Assembly (NCBI RefSeq): GCF_009811795.1
Contig: NZ_BLJE01000004.1
Location: 248,001-312,000, forward strand
Source of the DNA: Litoreibacter roseus
GTDB taxonomy: Bacteria; Pseudomonadota; Alphaproteobacteria; Rhodobacterales; Rhodobacteraceae
Direction: 5' to 3'
DNA length: 64,000 nt
Shown: piece after piece, positions 25,893 to 39,458 of the stretch
Layout: each line of letters starts with the position of its first letter
Numbering within the stretch: the first letter of the stretch is position 1
The notes under the pieces: generated by a model
The model's database searches: none
Told to the model about the DNA's origin: nothing
The model's input: the letters and a program-made list of their open reading frames with translations, nothing else
Translations under genes and position numbers: made by a program

Positions 25893-28800
25893 ATGGCTCA
25901 AACATACGTTGGTCAGAAACGCATCCGTAAATATTATGGCAAAATCCGCGAAGTGCTGGAGATGCCGAACCTTATTGAAGTACAAAAATCTTCTTACGAT
26001 CTTTTTCTCAAATCCGGCGATCAGCTGGAGCCGCTGGATGGCGAAGGCATCAAAGGTGTCTTCCAATCCGTATTTCCTATTAAGGATTTCAACGAAACCG
26101 CCGTTCTTGAGTTCGTAAAATACGAATTGGAAGAGCCAAAATACGACGTCGAGGAATGTCAGCAGCGCGACATGACCTACTCCGCGCCGCTGAAAGTGAC
26201 CCTTCGTCTAATCGTATTTGATATTGACGAAGACACAGGCGCAAAATCCGTCAAGGACATCAAGGAGCAAGATGTCTTCATGGGCGACATGCCTTTGATG
26301 ACGCCAAACGGAACGTTCATCGTGAACGGCACCGAACGTGTGATTGTATCCCAGATGCACCGCTCCCCGGGTGTGTTTTTCGATCACGATAAAGGCAAGA
26401 CGCACTCGTCTGGTAAGCTGCTGTTTGCCTGCCGGATCATCCCTTACCGCGGTTCTTGGTTGGACTTCGAGTTTGACGCAAAAGACGTCGTGTTCGCGCG
26501 GATCGACCGTCGCCGGAAATTGCCTGTCTCTACTCTGCTTTATGCCCTTGGCCTCGATCAGGAAGGCATCATGGATGCCTACTATGACACGGTCGAATTC
26601 AAGCAAGTCAAGAAAGGCGGCTGGTCTACGAAGTTCTTCCCGGAACGGATTCGCGGCACCAAGCCTGTCGCTGACATTGTCGATGCAAAAACCGGCGAAG
26701 TCATTGCGGAAGCTGGCAAAAAAGTAACGCCACGTGCGGTCAAGAAACTGATCGACGACGCTGATGTTACGGATATCTTGCTGCCATTCGAGGGGATTAT
26801 CGGCCGCTTTGTCGCGCGTGACATCATCAACGAAGAGACCGGTGAGATCTGGGTCGAAGCTGGTGATGAGCTGACGTGGGAGCTGGACAAGAATGAAGAG
26901 GTTGTCGGCGGCACGCTGAAAACGCTTCTCGACAATGGCGTCACCGAAATCCCTGTTCTGGATATCGATAACATCAATGTCGGTCCTTACATTCGCAACA
27001 CGGTTGCCGTGGACAAGAACTTCGGCCGCGATACCGCGCTGATGGATATCTACCGCGTCATGCGGCCGGGTGAACCGCCCACCGTTGAAGCAGCATCGGC
27101 CCTGTTTGATACGCTTTTCTTCGACAGCGAGCGCTATGACCTAAGCGCGGTGGGCCGGGTTAAGATGAATATGCGTCTGAATCTCGACGCCGAAGACACC
27201 GTGCGCACCTTGCGCAAGGAGGACATCGTATCCTGCATCAAGGCACTGGTTGAGCTGCGGGATGGCCGTGGTGACATCGACGACATCGACCACCTTGGCA
27301 ACCGCCGGGTGCGGTCCGTAGGCGAACTGATGGAAAACCAGTATCGTGTCGGGCTTCTGCGTATGGAGCGCGCGATCAAGGAGCGTATGTCTTCGGTCGA
27401 AATCGACACGGTCATGCCACAGGACCTGATCAACGCCAAACCAGCGGCTGCGGCTGTGCGTGAATTCTTCGGTTCCTCACAGCTGTCGCAGTTTATGGAC
27501 CAGACCAATCCGCTGTCGGAAGTGACGCACAAACGTCGTCTCTCGGCGCTTGGCCCAGGTGGGCTTACCCGCGAGCGGGCAGGCTTTGAGGTGCGGGACG
27601 TTCATCCAACCCACTATGGTCGGATGTGCCCAATTGAAACGCCGGAAGGTCCGAACATCGGTCTGATCAACTCTCTGGCCACGTTTGCACGGGTCAACAA
27701 GTATGGGTTCATCGAGACGCCATATCGGAAAGTCGAAAACGGGCAGGTGACTGACGAGGTCCACTACATGTCCGCGACCGAAGAGATGCGGCACACTGTG
27801 GCTCAGGCCAACGCAAATCTGGATGGCGATGGCAAGTTCGTGAACGATCTGGTCAGCACACGTCAGTCTGGCGAATACATGCTGCAGCCAAACGAGAACG
27901 TGGACCTGATCGACGTCTCGCCCAAGCAGTTGGTTTCAGTCGCGGCTTCGCTGATCCCGTTCCTTGAGAACGACGACGCGAACCGCGCCTTGATGGGTTC
28001 GAACATGCAACGTCAGGCCGTGCCACTTCTGCAGGCGGATGCTCCGTATGTGGGCACCGGCATTGAAAGCGTTGTGGCGACCGATTCAGGTGCAGCCATT
28101 CAGGCCTCTCGCGGTGGCATCATCGACCAGGTGGATGCTACCCGGATTGTTGTACGGGTTACCGATGATCTGGAACCGGGCGATCCCGGTGTAGACATCT
28201 ACCGTCTGCGCAAGTTCCAGCGGTCCAACCAGAACACCTGCATCAACCAGCGTCCGCTGGTCAAAGTGGGTGATGTTGTTGGTCGGGGTGAAGTGATCGC
28301 CGACGGTCCGTCCACGGATATGGGTGAGCTTGCCTTGGGTAAGAATGTGCTCGTCGCGTTTATGCCGTGGAATGGCTACAACTACGAGGATTCGATCCTG
28401 ATCTCAGAACGTATCGCACGTGACGACGTTTTCACTTCGATTCACATCGAGGAATTCGAAGTCGCCGCCCGCGATACCAAACTGGGTCCGGAAGAGATCA
28501 CACGCGATATCCCCAATGTCGGTGAGGAAGCGCTACGCAACCTTGATGAAGCTGGGATCGTCTATATCGGTGCTGATGTGGAGCCGGGTGATATCCTCGT
28601 TGGTAAGATCACGCCGAAGGGCGAAAGCCCCATGACGCCGGAAGAAAAACTGCTCCGCGCGATCTTCGGGGAAAAAGCCTCTGACGTGCGGGATACATCC
28701 CTGCGGGTTAAGCCGGGTGATTTCGGGACAGTCGTTGAAGTGCGTCTGTTCAATCGCCATGGCGTGGAAAAAGATGAGCGCTCGCTGCAGATTGAGCGGG

Positions 28801-30029
28801 AAGAGGTCGAACGCCTCGCCCGTGACCGAGACGACGAAGTCGCGATCTTGGATCGTAACATCTACGCCCGTTTGCAGGGTATGATCCTTGGAAAAACGGC
28901 TGTGAAAGGCCCGAAAGGCATCAGGCCGAATTCCGAGATCACGCCTGAGCTTCTGGAAACCCTGTCCCGCGGTCAGTGGTGGCAGTTGGCGCTTGAGGAA
29001 GAGACCGAAGCCGCTGCCGTCGAGGCGCTCAACAGCCAGTACGAGGCGCAAAAGCGTGTCCTCGAAGCGAGGTTCGAGGACAAGGTCGAGAAAGTCCGCC
29101 GCGGCGACGATCTGCCTCCGGGTGTGATGAAGATGGTCAAAGTGTTCGTGGCGGTGAAGCGCAAGCTGCAACCGGGCGACAAAATGGCCGGACGTCACGG
29201 CAACAAGGGTGTCATCTCTAAGGTTGTGCCAATGGAAGACATGCCGTTCCTCGAAGATGGAACGCCGGTCGACTTCTGCCTCAACCCGTTGGGTGTGCCA
29301 TCGCGGATGAATGTGGGTCAGATCCTTGAGACGCATATGGGCTGGGCCGCACGTGGTCTGGGTCTGAAAATCGACGAGGCGCTCGACGAATTCAAGCGCT
29401 CCGGCGATGCGGAACCTGTGCGTGACGCCTTGAAATCCGCCTATGGTGACGAGACCTACGCCGAGGCTTTCACTGACATGCGGACAGAGGATATGATCGA
29501 ACGTGCCGAGGCTGTGCGCCGCGGTGTGCCGATTGCCACGCCTGTGTTCGACGGTGCGAAAGAAGCAGATGTCAACGACGCGTTGGCGCGGGCTGGTTTC
29601 GACGAGTCCGGACAGTCCACGCTGTTCGACGGACGTACAGGCGAGCAATTTGCGCGTCCCGTCACCGTCGGCGTCAAGTATCTGCTGAAACTGCACCACC
29701 TTGTGGACGACAAAATCCACGCGCGTTCCACCGGGCCCTACAGCCTTGTCACGCAGCAGCCTCTGGGCGGTAAAGCCCAGTTCGGTGGCCAGCGTTTCGG
29801 GGAGATGGAGGTCTGGGCCCTTGAAGCCTATGGCGCGGCCTACACGCTGCAGGAAATGCTCACCGTCAAGTCAGATGACGTGGCGGGCCGGACGAAAGTC
29901 TACGAGAGCATCGTCAAAGGCGAGGACAATTTCGAAGCCGGCGTGCCGGAATCGTTCAACGTGCTTGTGAAAGAAGTCCGGGGCCTCGGCCTCAACATGG
30001 AACTCCTGGATGCGGAGGAAGAGGGTTGA
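25893..30029 (+). CDS. rpoB: RNA polymerase subunit beta
   Basis: 1378 residues. The start at 25893 ([17 protein letters not shown]) matches the alphaproteobacterial N-terminus; 36 upstream codons in frame are leader. The rifampicin pocket reads [10 protein letters not shown] then [17 protein letters not shown], with no known resistance change. The C-terminal [26 protein letters not shown] block is intact. Forms the catalytic core with rpoC 49 bp downstream. Confidence 0.99.
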   Translation: MAQTYVGQKRIRKYYGKIREVLEMPNLIEVQKSSYDLFLKSGDQLEPLDGEGIKGVFQSVFPIKDFNETAVLEFVKYELEEPKYDVEECQQRDMTYSAPLKVTLRLIVFDIDEDTGAKSVKDIKEQDVFMGDMPLMTPNGTFIVNGTERVIVSQMHRSPGVFFDHDKGKTHSSGKLLFACRIIPYRGSWLDFEFDAKDVVFARIDRRRKLPVSTLLYALGLDQEGIMDAYYDTVEFKQVKKGGWSTKFFPERIRGTKPVADIVDAKTGEVIAEAGKKVTPRAVKKLIDDADVTDILLPFEGIIGRFVARDIINEETGEIWVEAGDELTWELDKNEEVVGGTLKTLLDNGVTEIPVLDIDNINVGPYIRNTVAVDKNFGRDTALMDIYRVMRPGEPPTVEAASALFDTLFFDSERYDLSAVGRVKMNMRLNLDAEDTVRTLRKEDIVSCIKALVELRDGRGDIDDIDHLGNRRVRSVGELMENQYRVGLLRMERAIKERMSSVEIDTVMPQDLINAKPAAAAVREFFGSSQLSQFMDQTNPLSEVTHKRRLSALGPGGLTRERAGFEVRDVHPTHYGRMCPIETPEGPNIGLINSLATFARVNKYGFIETPYRKVENGQVTDEVHYMSATEEMRHTVAQANANLDGDGKFVNDLVSTRQSGEYMLQPNENVDLIDVSPKQLVSVAASLIPFLENDDANRALMGSNMQRQAVPLLQADAPYVGTGIESVVATDSGAAIQASRGGIIDQVDATRIVVRVTDDLEPGDPGVDIYRLRKFQRSNQNTCINQRPLVKVGDVVGRGEVIADGPSTDMGELALGKNVLVAFMPWNGYNYEDSILISERIARDDVFTSIHIEEFEVAARDTKLGPEEITRDIPNVGEEALRNLDEAGIVYIGADVEPGDILVGKITPKGESPMTPEEKLLRAIFGEKASDVRDTSLRVKPGDFGTVVEVRLFNRHGVEKDERSLQIEREEVERLARDRDDEVAILDRNIYARLQGMILGKTAVKGPKGIRPNSEITPELLETLSRGQWWQLALEEETEAAAVEALNSQYEAQKRVLEARFEDKVEKVRRGDDLPPGVMKMVKVFVAVKRKLQPGDKMAGRHGNKGVISKVVPMEDMPFLEDGTPVDFCLNPLGVPSRMNVGQILETHMGWAARGLGLKIDEALDEFKRSGDAEPVRDALKSAYGDETYAEAFTDMRTEDMIERAEAVRRGVPIATPVFDGAKEADVNDALARAGFDESGQSTLFDGRTGEQFARPVTVGVKYLLKLHHLVDDKIHARSTGPYSLVTQQPLGGKAQFGGQRFGEMEVWALEAYGAAYTLQEMLTVKSDDVAGRTKVYESIVKGEDNFEAGVPESFNVLVKEVRGLGLNMELLDAEEEG

Positions 30030-30078
30030 GGCGGTTCGCGCCTCAACTTCACCCATCCCTAATGTTTAAGGACGCAAA

Positions 30079-33000
30079 ATGAACCAGGAACTGACAACCA
30101 ACCCGTTCAACCCCGTCGCACCGCCCAAGACTTTTGATGAGATCAAGGTGTCTTTGGCATCGCCGGAACGCATTCTGTCTTGGTCCTATGGTGAGATCAA
30201 AAAGCCAGAAACCATCAATTACCGGACGTTCAAGCCAGAGCGTGACGGTCTGTTCTGCGCGCGTATTTTTGGGCCGATCAAGGACTATGAATGCCTCTGC
30301 GGTAAATATAAGCGGATGAAGTATCGCGGCGTTGTCTGCGAGAAATGCGGTGTGGAAGTCACGCTGCAGAAAGTCCGTCGCGAGCGGATGGGCCACATCG
30401 AATTGGCCTCACCCGTCGCACACATCTGGTTCCTCAAGTCGCTGCCCAGCCGCATCGGCCTCATGCTCGACATGACGCTGCGCGATCTGGAACGTATTCT
30501 CTATTTCGAGAATTATGTTGTGATCGAACCGGGTCTGACGGACCTGACTTACGGCCAACTGATGTCGGAAGAGGAATACAACGACGCGCAGGATGCTTAT
30601 GGCGTCGATGCGTTCTCTGCCAATATTGGGGCAGAGGCGATCCGCGAAATGCTGGCCGCCATCGACCTTGAGGCGGAAGCCGATCAGTTGCGTGAAGATC
30701 TGGCCGAGGCCACGGGCGAACTGAAGCCCAAAAAGATCATCAAGCGTCTGAAATTGGTCGAAAACTTCCTTGAGTCTGGCAATCGTCCGGAATGGATGGT
30801 GCTGACCGTTGTTCCGGTTATTCCGCCAGAACTGCGCCCGTTGGTGCCGCTCGATGGGGGCCGTTTCGCGACGTCTGACCTCAACGATCTGTACCGCCGT
30901 GTGATCAACCGGAACAACCGCTTGAAGCGTCTGATCGAATTGCGCGCGCCGGACATCATTGTGCGGAACGAGAAGCGGATGCTGCAGGAATCTGTAGATG
31001 CTCTGTTCGATAACGGGCGTCGTGGCCGGACGATCACCGGGGCTAACAAGCGTCCGCTTAAGTCGCTTTCTGACATGCTGAAGGGCAAGCAGGGGCGTTT
31101 CCGCCAGAACCTTTTGGGGAAACGCGTCGACTTCTCTGGACGTTCGGTCATTGTGACCGGGCCAGAACTGAAGCTGCATCAATGCGGTCTGCCCAAGAAG
31201 ATGGCTCTCGAATTGTTCAAGCCGTTCATCTACTCCCGGCTTGAAGCAAAAGGGCTGTCCTCAACGGTCAAGCAGGCGAAGAAACTGGTTGAAAAGGAAC
31301 GTCCCGAGGTTTGGGATATTCTCGATGAGGTGATCCGGGAACATCCTGTGATGCTGAACCGCGCGCCGACATTGCACCGTCTTGGTATTCAGGCGTTTGA
31401 GCCGGTTCTGATCGAAGGTAAGGCAATCCAGCTTCATCCGCTGGTTTGCTCGGCCTTTAACGCTGACTTCGACGGCGATCAGATGGCTGTTCACGTACCG
31501 CTGTCTCTGGAAGCGCAACTTGAAGCGCGTGTCCTGATGATGTCGACCAACAATGTTCTGTCCCCTGCGAACGGTGCACCGATCATCGTGCCGTCACAGG
31601 ACATGATCCTCGGTCTTTATTACATTACGCTTGAGCGTGAAGGTATGAAGGGCGAAGGCATGATCTTCTCGGATATCGAGGAGGTTCAGCACGCTCTGGA
31701 CGCTGGCGAAGTGCATCTGCACGCCAAGATCCAAGCCCGCTTGCCGCAAATTGACGGCGAGGGCAATGAAGTCATGACCCGGTTCGAAACCACTCCGGGC
31801 CGTGTGCGTTTGGGCGCGCTTTTGCCACTGAATGCGAAGGCTCCGTTCAGTCTTGTGAACCGTCTGTTGCGGAAGAAAGAAGTGCAGCAGGTTATCGATA
31901 CAGTCTATCGCTACTGCGGTCAGAAAGAGTCCGTCATCTTCTGTGATCAGATCATGACTATGGGCTTCCGTGAAGCGTTCAAGGCTGGCATCAGCTTCGG
32001 CAAGGACGACATGCTGATCCCGGACTCCAAGTGGACCATCGTTGACGAAACGCGCGGTCAGGTGAAAGAGTTTGAACAGCAGTACATGGATGGCCTGATC
32101 ACTCAGGGCGAAAAGTACAACAAAGTGATCGATGCTTGGTCGAAGTGTAACGATCAGGTCACCGACGCGATGATGTCCTCGATCTCTTCAACCCAACGCG
32201 ACGCGGATGGGTCTGAGGCCGAACCCAACTCTGTCTACATGATGGCGCACTCAGGTGCGCGTGGGTCCGTGACACAGATGAAGCAGCTCGGTGGGATGCG
32301 GGGTCTGATGGCCAAACCAAACGGCGAGATCATCGAGACGCCGATCATCTCGAACTTTAAGGAAGGTCTGACCGTTCTTGAGTACTTCAACTCGACACAC
32401 GGTGCGCGGAAAGGTCTGTCAGACACTGCTTTGAAGACTGCGAACTCCGGGTATCTCACCCGTCGTCTTGTGGACGTTGCGCAGGATTGCATCGTGCGCA
32501 TGCCGGATTGCGGAACCGACATCTCAATCACCGCGTCTGCGGCGATCAACGACGGTGAGGTTGTGGCTTCGATCGGCGAGCGTCTTCTGGGCCGAACTGC
32601 AGCTGAAGATGTGCTTGTCCCAGGCACGGATGAAGTTCTGGTGGCCGAGGGTGAGTTGATTGACGAGCGCAAGGCGGATGCCATTGATGCAGCCGACATC
32701 GCGACCGTTCGGATGCGTAGCCCGCTGACCTGTGAAGCCGAAGAAGGTGTATGTGCCAAGTGTTACGGTCGCGACCTTGCACGTGGTACACAGGTGAACG
32801 TAGGCGAGGCCGTCGGTATCATCGCGGCGCAGTCCATCGGTGAGCCGGGTACACAGCTGACGATGCGGACGTTCCACATCGGTGGTGTTGCTCAAGGTGG
32901 TCAGCAGTCGTTCCTTGAAGCCAGCCAAGAAGGTACGGTGTCTTTCACCAACACAAACCTGCTTGGCAATGAGGCGGGTGAGCAGGTCGTTATGGGCCGC

Positions 33001-34317
33001 AACATGTCTCTGGCTATCATCGACGAGAACGGTGTTGAGCGTGCCACGCACAAAATCGGCTATGGCTCTAAAATCCACGTCAAGGATGGCGCAAAGGTCA
33101 AACGCGGCGACAAGCTGTTCGAATGGGATCCCTACACCCTGCCGATCATCGCCGAAAAAGACGGTAAGGCCCGTTTCGTTGACTTGATCAGCGGCATTGC
33201 TGTGCGCGACGAGACTGATGATGCAACGGGTATGACCCAGAAGATCGTGGTCGACTGGCGTACTGCACCGCGTGGTAATGATCTTAAGCCCGAGATCATC
33301 ATCGAAGGGGCAGATGGGGAACCTGTTCGTCTTGAGAACGGCAACCCGGCAACTTATCCGATGTCGGTTGATGCAATTCTGTCCATTGAAGATGGGCAGG
33401 ATATCAAAGCCGGTGATGTTGTGGCACGGATCCCACGGGAAGGTGCCAAGACGAAGGACATCACCGGTGGTCTGCCGCGAGTGGCCGAACTCTTTGAGGC
33501 ACGTCGTCCCAAAGACCACGCCATCATTGCGGAAATCGATGGTTATGTGCGGTTTGGCAAGGACTATAAGAACAAGCGTCGGATTGCGATTGAGCCTGCG
33601 GACGAGACCATGGAAAAGGTCGAGTATATGGTGCCGAAAGGTAAGCACATCCCGGTTGCCGAAGGTGATTTCGTCCAGAAGGGCGATTACATCATGGACG
33701 GTAACCCGGCACCCCATGACATTCTTTCCATCATGGGTGTCGAGGCGCTGGCAGATTACATGATCGACGAAGTCCAAGACGTCTATCGTTTGCAGGGCGT
33801 TAAGATCAACGACAAGCACATCGAAGTCATCGTACGCCAGATGCTGCAGAAGTGGGAAATTCAGTCCTCCGGGACGACCACACTTTTGAAGGGCGAACAT
33901 GTCGACAAGGCAGAGTTCGACGCAGCGAATGAGAAGGCGGTCGCGAAGGGCGGCGAGCCCGCAACAGGCGAGCCGATCCTGCTGGGTATCACCAAGGCGT
34001 CGCTGCAGACCCGCAGCTTCATCTCGGCGGCCTCATTCCAGGAGACTACGCGCGTTCTGACGGAAGCGTCCACGCAAGGGAAGCGGGACAAGCTGATCGG
34101 TCTCAAAGAGAACGTCATCGTGGGTCGCCTCATCCCGGCCGGTACAGGTGGTGCGACGCAGAAAATGCGCCGGATCGCTCAGGATCGTGACAACGTCGTT
34201 ATTGAAGCCCGTAAAGCCGAAGCGGAAGCAGCGCTTGCGCTGGCCGCACCGGACGAGGCCGCAATGTCCGATATCGCGGAGTCCGCGATGGATACTGCCG
34301 AGAGCCGCGACGAGTAG
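30079..34317 (+). CDS. rpoC: RNA polymerase subunit beta'
   Basis: 1412 residues. Zinc-binding CLCGKYKRM...CEKCG near residue 75, the catalytic magnesium site [12 protein letters not shown], the second zinc cluster ([16 protein letters not shown]) and the trigger-loop region are all present. The end is Ala/Glu-rich. Last gene of the operon, followed by a strong terminator. Confidence 0.99.
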   Translation: MNQELTTNPFNPVAPPKTFDEIKVSLASPERILSWSYGEIKKPETINYRTFKPERDGLFCARIFGPIKDYECLCGKYKRMKYRGVVCEKCGVEVTLQKVRRERMGHIELASPVAHIWFLKSLPSRIGLMLDMTLRDLERILYFENYVVIEPGLTDLTYGQLMSEEEYNDAQDAYGVDAFSANIGAEAIREMLAAIDLEAEADQLREDLAEATGELKPKKIIKRLKLVENFLESGNRPEWMVLTVVPVIPPELRPLVPLDGGRFATSDLNDLYRRVINRNNRLKRLIELRAPDIIVRNEKRMLQESVDALFDNGRRGRTITGANKRPLKSLSDMLKGKQGRFRQNLLGKRVDFSGRSVIVTGPELKLHQCGLPKKMALELFKPFIYSRLEAKGLSSTVKQAKKLVEKERPEVWDILDEVIREHPVMLNRAPTLHRLGIQAFEPVLIEGKAIQLHPLVCSAFNADFDGDQMAVHVPLSLEAQLEARVLMMSTNNVLSPANGAPIIVPSQDMILGLYYITLEREGMKGEGMIFSDIEEVQHALDAGEVHLHAKIQARLPQIDGEGNEVMTRFETTPGRVRLGALLPLNAKAPFSLVNRLLRKKEVQQVIDTVYRYCGQKESVIFCDQIMTMGFREAFKAGISFGKDDMLIPDSKWTIVDETRGQVKEFEQQYMDGLITQGEKYNKVIDAWSKCNDQVTDAMMSSISSTQRDADGSEAEPNSVYMMAHSGARGSVTQMKQLGGMRGLMAKPNGEIIETPIISNFKEGLTVLEYFNSTHGARKGLSDTALKTANSGYLTRRLVDVAQDCIVRMPDCGTDISITASAAINDGEVVASIGERLLGRTAAEDVLVPGTDEVLVAEGELIDERKADAIDAADIATVRMRSPLTCEAEEGVCAKCYGRDLARGTQVNVGEAVGIIAAQSIGEPGTQLTMRTFHIGGVAQGGQQSFLEASQEGTVSFTNTNLLGNEAGEQVVMGRNMSLAIIDENGVERATHKIGYGSKIHVKDGAKVKRGDKLFEWDPYTLPIIAEKDGKARFVDLISGIAVRDETDDATGMTQKIVVDWRTAPRGNDLKPEIIIEGADGEPVRLENGNPATYPMSVDAILSIEDGQDIKAGDVVARIPREGAKTKDITGGLPRVAELFEARRPKDHAIIAEIDGYVRFGKDYKNKRRIAIEPADETMEKVEYMVPKGKHIPVAEGDFVQKGDYIMDGNPAPHDILSIMGVEALADYMIDEVQDVYRLQGVKINDKHIEVIVRQMLQKWEIQSSGTTTLLKGEHVDKAEFDAANEKAVAKGGEPATGEPILLGITKASLQTRSFISAASFQETTRVLTEASTQGKRDKLIGLKENVIVGRLIPAGTGGATQKMRRIAQDRDNVVIEARKAEAEAALALAAPDEAAMSDIAESAMDTAESRDE

Positions 34318-34337
34318 GTTCTGGCTTTGGACAAAAC

Positions 34338-34371
34338 AAAAAGGCCCCGCAGAAAAGCGGGGCCTTTTTTT
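34338..34371 (+). terminator. rho-independent terminator of the rpoBC operon
   Basis: GC-rich stem GGCCCCGC / GCGGGGCC extended by A-T pairs, 6-nt loop, then seven T residues; begins 21 bp after the rpoC stop. Confidence 0.95.
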
Positions 34372-34385
34372 GGATCTGCATCGAT

Positions 34386-34416
34386 AATAAAAAACGGTGG
34401 CTGCTGACAGCCACCG
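34386..34416 (-). terminator. terminator of the exported-protein gene at 34478
   Basis: Read on the minus strand: CGGTGGCTG, a 4-nt loop, CAGCCACCG, then TTTTTT. It faces the rpoBC terminator only 15 bp away. Confidence 0.9.
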
Positions 34417-34477
34417 CTCTTAGCATTTCAGGTCGAAGCCAGTGTCACTGGTACGCCGTCAGCACATAGGCCACCCC

Positions 34478-34966
34478 TCAGGGCAGCTTTTCGACCACGC
34501 GATCTGCAAAAGCCGCTATCATTCCTTCATAGTACTCGGGGCTATCCGCCGTAATCTTTGAGATGTCGACGTTCTCGGGAAAAAACTGCTGCGCCTGAAG
34601 ATAGCTGACCGTCAGTTGATATTCCTGATTTTTGCCGGCGTTGGGATAATCGTCAACTTCTACCATACCGACAAGAGTGGACTGTTCCAGATCAAGCACG
34701 GACTCAAAGGTATTGGCCAGAGAGACTTCATCTATGTCGATCTCAACTGTCGTGCCTTTGTCGGCGATGCGGTCCGTTATGCGCTGGATAATTGCTGTTT
34801 CAAGGTCGTCGGCAATGGACGTCCAGTACAGCGCTGCTTTCTCATTTTGGATGGCTTCAAGATCGACACTGACATCCACGCTCTCAATATCTGTGAGCGC
34901 GATTGCGGAGGTCCCCGCAAGCAACGTACCAGCGACAAGGCCTGTGGAAATGAAACTCTTGAGCAT
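34478..34966 (-). CDS. exported protein of unknown function
   Basis: 162 residues with a signal peptide (1-23, ending TSAIA). The mature protein is acidic, alternating helix and strand, with ESVDVSVDLEAIQ and a C-terminal helix MIAAFADRVVEKLP. No domain recognised; it looks like a periplasmic protein restricted to Rhodobacterales. Monocistronic, with its own terminator. Confidence 0.7.
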   Translation of the reverse strand: MLKSFISTGLVAGTLLAGTSAIALTDIESVDVSVDLEAIQNEKAALYWTSIADDLETAIIQRITDRIADKGTTVEIDIDEVSLANTFESVLDLEQSTLVGMVEVDDYPNAGKNQEYQLTVSYLQAQQFFPENVDISKITADSPEYYEGMIAAFADRVVEKLP

Positions 34967-35233
34967 AACGCTTTCCTTTCTTTTAAAGCCCGCATTTCAA
35001 GCGGTCATCGTGGGGGAGAAACACCCACTCAAGCAGAAAGTTTCCAAGAAATTCGGCCTTCAAAGGGCAAGCAGATCCCTGAGAATGCCTAGAACACCCT
35101 GAAAACACAGCTCGAAATATACGAGCGGGGATAGCGTTCCATTTCGAATAACGTTACGTGACGCGAAGCTGGCCGAAAGCTGCCAGTTTATTCAAATGCG
35201 CGGTGCCTTATGCCGCCTAAGGATGGCGCCGCA

Positions 35234-36130
35234 ATGTCTGCCCCGATGACCGATAATACGCGTGGTGCCCTCTATATGGCTGGGGCAATGACCGCATTCA
35301 CGGTGAACGACGCCTGTATGAAGGCGCTGGCAGGCGAAGTGCCTCTGTTTCAGGTTATTTTTCTACGCGGCGTCCTGACAACACTGCTAATCGGCGGATT
35401 TCTCCTGCTGCGCAGCCCCGCTCTGTTGAGATTGCCAAAGCAGGAACTGCGGATTGTTCTGCTGAGATCAGGGGCCGAGGCCTTCGCAGCCGTGTTCTTT
35501 TTCGCGGCGCTTTTCAACATGCCCATCGCCAATGTCAGCGCCATCCTTCAGGTGTTGCCGCTGACAGTAACATTCGCGGCCTGGATGTTCCTATCTGAGC
35601 AAATTGGCTGGCGCAGGTTCGCGGCAATTCTCGCGGGTTTTGTCGGGGTGCTCATCATCGTGCGACCCGATGCTGATGGCTTTTCGATCCATGCCGGATA
35701 CGCGCTTCTTGCCGTTTTGGGCGCGACGGTGCGTGATGTGCTGACCCGCAAGCTCAATCCGCAGACGTCTTCGTTGGCCGTCACGCTCTTCACGTCGGGT
35801 GGCGTCACCCTGATGGCGGGGATGGCGAGCCTTTTCGTACCATGGGTGCCGCTGACGGCGAGTTCAGCAGGTCTGATCGGGGTCGCATCTTTCATTATTC
35901 TGGCGGCTTACCTTCTAATCGTTCTCGCCATGCGAAAGGGGGAGCTTAGCTTTGTCGCACCTTTCCGCTACACCAGCCTCTTGGTTGCGATCATAATCGG
36001 AATGGTCGTATTCGACGAGTTTCCAGACCTGATCACCTACGCCGGGGCAGTTGTCGTCGTGGGCAGCGGACTTTATACATTGCATCGGGAACGATGGGCC
36101 AAGGCCGCCCGAACGCTACGGCCCCGGTGA
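35234..36130 (+). CDS. EamA-family (DMT superfamily) membrane transporter
   Basis: 298 residues with about ten membrane helices in two EamA repeats. The first ends in LILVL-type helix GFVGVLIIVRPDADG; the second ends near GAVVVVGSGLYTLHRER. Usual substrates are metabolites or amino acids moving outward. I choose the ATG at 35234 because AAGGAT lies about 10 nt upstream; an ATG at 35210 in the same frame would add 8 residues. Not functionally linked to its ribosomal neighbours. Confidence 0.85.
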   Translation: MSAPMTDNTRGALYMAGAMTAFTVNDACMKALAGEVPLFQVIFLRGVLTTLLIGGFLLLRSPALLRLPKQELRIVLLRSGAEAFAAVFFFAALFNMPIANVSAILQVLPLTVTFAAWMFLSEQIGWRRFAAILAGFVGVLIIVRPDADGFSIHAGYALLAVLGATVRDVLTRKLNPQTSSLAVTLFTSGGVTLMAGMASLFVPWVPLTASSAGLIGVASFIILAAYLLIVLAMRKGELSFVAPFRYTSLLVAIIIGMVVFDEFPDLITYAGAVVVVGSGLYTLHRERWAKAARTLRPR

Positions 36131-36168
36131 TTGGCGTCTGGAATAGCGAACGCAGTCTTTACAGACTG

Positions 36169-36197
36169 TTGACACCCCCCGCGACTCCTTCTATTAC
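36169..36197 (+). promoter_or_regulatory. sigma-70 promoter of the str operon
   Basis: A perfect -35 TTGACA (36169-36174), an exact 17-nt spacer and the -10 TATTAC (36192-36197). Transcription from about 36204 would give a leader of roughly 200 nt before rpsL, which contains stems such as GGATC...GATCC near 36295-36315. Confidence 0.8.
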
Positions 36198-36407
36198 GCG
36201 CCCACTCAGCAGGGGGCAGCCGCTCTGAGACTCAAAATTGAAGTGGTCACGATCCGGATCTGAAGATCCCGATCCTCTGGAATTCCACCGCGTCGGATCG
36301 CTACGAGATCCGGGTGCGGTATTTGTGTTTTGCGGACGCGCGAAATGCGAGAAATGAAACGGGGACGCGCGCCCCAGATGATGTTGCAACGAAGGGGAAA
36401 GTCCTCA

Positions 36408-36779
36408 ATGCCGACGATCCAACAGCTGATCCGCAAGCCGCGTCAGCCGAAAATTAAACGCTCCAAGTCGATGCACTTGCAGGAATGCCCGCAGAAGCGC
36501 GGCGTTTGCACACGCGTCTACACCACGACACCGAAGAAGCCGAACTCGGCGATGCGGAAAGTGGCCAAGGTTCGCCTCACCAACGGGTTCGAGGTGATCA
36601 GCTACATTCCCGGTGAAAGCCACAACCTCCAAGAGCACTCCGTTGTTCTGATCCGTGGCGGCCGCGTGAAAGACCTTCCCGGTGTGCGGTATCACATTCT
36701 TCGCGGTGTTCTGGATACTCAGGGCGTCAAAGACCGTAAGCAACGCCGTTCGAAGTACGGCGCGAAGCGTCCGAAGTAA
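36408..36779 (+). CDS. rpsL: 30S ribosomal protein S12
   Basis: 123 residues. Wild-type decoding-centre motifs [15 protein letters not shown] and [13 protein letters not shown] are present, so no streptomycin-resistance change is visible. The start at 36408 ([12 protein letters not shown]) is the universal S12 start; GAAGGGGA lies upstream. First gene of the str operon. Confidence 0.98.
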   Translation: MPTIQQLIRKPRQPKIKRSKSMHLQECPQKRGVCTRVYTTTPKKPNSAMRKVAKVRLTNGFEVISYIPGESHNLQEHSVVLIRGGRVKDLPGVRYHILRGVLDTQGVKDRKQRRSKYGAKRPK

Positions 36780-36791
36780 GAGGAAGATTAG

Positions 36792-37262
<471 letters not shown>

Positions 37263-37283
37263 GCTAGAGGAAAGAGCAGACCC

Positions 37284-39401
37284 ATGGCACGCGACTATCC
37301 ACTCGACCGCTACCGCAATTTCGGCATTATGGCGCACATCGATGCGGGCAAGACGACTTGCTCCGAGCGCATCCTGTATTACACAGGTAAGTCCCACAAC
37401 ATTGGTGAGGTGCATGACGGCGCCGCAACGATGGACTGGATGGAGCAGGAACAAGAGCGCGGCATCACAATCACTTCCGCTGCGACGACGACGTTCTGGG
37501 AGCGGACCGAAGACGGCTCCACTGCGGACACGCCAAAGCACCGCATGAACATCATCGACACGCCCGGTCACGTTGACTTTACCATTGAAGTTGAGCGCTC
37601 GCTGGCGGTTCTCGATGGCGCTGTTGCTGTTCTGGATGCAAACGCAGGCGTCGAGCCGCAGACAGAAACGGTTTGGCGTCAGGCCGACCGCTACAAAGTT
37701 CCGCGGATTGTTTTCGTGAACAAAATGGACAAGATCGGCGCGGACTTCTTCAACTGCGTCGAGATGATTCAGGACCGCACTGGTGCGACCCCTGCGCCTG
37801 TTCAGATCCCGATCGGGGCGGAGACAGAGCTTGAAGGCATCATCGACCTGATCACTATGGAAGAGTGGGTTTGGGCCGGCGAAGATCTCGGTGCATCTTG
37901 GGAAAAACGTCCGATCCGTGACAGCCTGAAAGCGCAAGCTGACGAATGGCGCGGCAAGCTGATTGAGAACGCTGTCGAAATGGACGACGACGCGATGGAA
38001 GCCTATCTCGAAGGCGAAGAGCCCGATGTGGCAACCCTGCGGAACTTGATCCGTCAAGGAACGCTGTCCATGACCTTCGTTCCAGTTCTCTGTGGCTCTG
38101 CGTTCAAGAACAAAGGTGTTCAACCTTTGCTGAACGCCGTGATCGACTTCCTGCCCAGCCCGCTGGATGTGGTTGATTACATGGGCTTCAAACCCGGTGA
38201 CGAAACAGAAACTCGTGACATCCCGCGTCGTGCAGATGACGACATGGCATTCTCTGGTCTTGCATTCAAAATCATGAACGACCCTTTCGTTGGTTCTTTG
38301 ACCTTCACGCGGATTTACTCTGGCACGCTGAACAAAGGCGGCTCGATGCTGAACTCCACGAAGGGCAAGAAAGAACGCGTCGGTCGTATGATGATGATGC
38401 ACTCCAATAACCGTGAAGAGATCGAAGAAGCATTTGCCGGCGATATTATCGCTTTGGCGGGTCTGAAAGACACGACAACCGGTGACACATTGTGTGACGA
38501 AAAGGATCCTGTCGTTCTCGAAACGATGACCTTCCCCGATCCGGTGATCGAGATTGCTGTTGAGCCAAAGACAAAAGCCGACCAAGAGAAAATGTCTCAG
38601 GGTCTAGGCCGTCTCGCTGCAGAAGACCCATCCTTCCGCGTCGAAACCGACATCGAGTCCGGTCAGACGATCATGAAGGGTATGGGCGAACTTCACCTCG
38701 ATATCTTGGTCGACCGTCTGAAGCGCGAGTTCAAGGTTGAAGCCAATATTGGTGCGCCTCAAGTTGCATACCGTGAAACCATCGGCCACGAGGTCGAGCA
38801 CACATACACCCACAAGAAACAGTCGGGTGGATCTGGTCAATTCGCCGAGGTTAAGATGATCATCTCGCCGACAGAGCCCGGTGAGGGATATTCCTTCGAG
38901 TCCCGTATCGTTGGTGGTGCGGTTCCTAAGGAATACATTCCTGGCGTGGAAAAAGGGATTAACTCGGTCATGGACAGCGGTCCGCTGGCTGGCTTCCCGG
39001 TGATCGACTTCAAGGTTGCCCTGATCGACGGTAAGTTCCACGATGTGGACTCCTCGGTTCTCGCGTTCGAGATCGCCGCACGGATGTGCATGCGAGAAGG
39101 AATGCGCAAAGCTGGTGCGAAACTGCTTGAGCCGATCATGAAAGTCGAAGTTGTGACGCCTGAAGAGTACACAGGTGGCATCATCGGCGATCTGACCTCC
39201 CGTCGTGGGCAGGTTCAGGGTCAGGACACACGCGGCAACGCGATTGCCATCGACGCATTCGTTCCGCTGGCAAACATGTTTGGCTACATCAATACGTTGC
39301 GTTCCATGTCTTCTGGCCGTGCGAACTTCACGATGCAGTTTGACCATTACGAGCCCGTTCCGAACAACATCTCGGACGAGATTCAGGCGAAATACGCGTA
39401 A
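37284..39401 (+). CDS. fusA: elongation factor G
   Basis: 705 residues. GTPase motifs [17 protein letters not shown] and NKMDKIGAD are followed by the four further domains including [15 protein letters not shown]. It drives translocation on the ribosome. AGAGGAAAGAGC precedes the ATG. Confidence 0.99.
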   Translation: MARDYPLDRYRNFGIMAHIDAGKTTCSERILYYTGKSHNIGEVHDGAATMDWMEQEQERGITITSAATTTFWERTEDGSTADTPKHRMNIIDTPGHVDFTIEVERSLAVLDGAVAVLDANAGVEPQTETVWRQADRYKVPRIVFVNKMDKIGADFFNCVEMIQDRTGATPAPVQIPIGAETELEGIIDLITMEEWVWAGEDLGASWEKRPIRDSLKAQADEWRGKLIENAVEMDDDAMEAYLEGEEPDVATLRNLIRQGTLSMTFVPVLCGSAFKNKGVQPLLNAVIDFLPSPLDVVDYMGFKPGDETETRDIPRRADDDMAFSGLAFKIMNDPFVGSLTFTRIYSGTLNKGGSMLNSTKGKKERVGRMMMMHSNNREEIEEAFAGDIIALAGLKDTTTGDTLCDEKDPVVLETMTFPDPVIEIAVEPKTKADQEKMSQGLGRLAAEDPSFRVETDIESGQTIMKGMGELHLDILVDRLKREFKVEANIGAPQVAYRETIGHEVEHTYTHKKQSGGSGQFAEVKMIISPTEPGEGYSFESRIVGGAVPKEYIPGVEKGINSVMDSGPLAGFPVIDFKVALIDGKFHDVDSSVLAFEIAARMCMREGMRKAGAKLLEPIMKVEVVTPEEYTGGIIGDLTSRRGQVQGQDTRGNAIAIDAFVPLANMFGYINTLRSMSSGRANFTMQFDHYEPVPNNISDEIQAKYA

Positions 39402-39458
39402 GCGACCGAAACCCGGGTGGACGCATAGTCCACCCCCCGAAATTCAAAGGAGGCCACC

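Noticed and set aside
32524-33900. Long antisense frame in rpoC
   Set aside because: Shadow of the rpoC reading frame with no start signal or family match.
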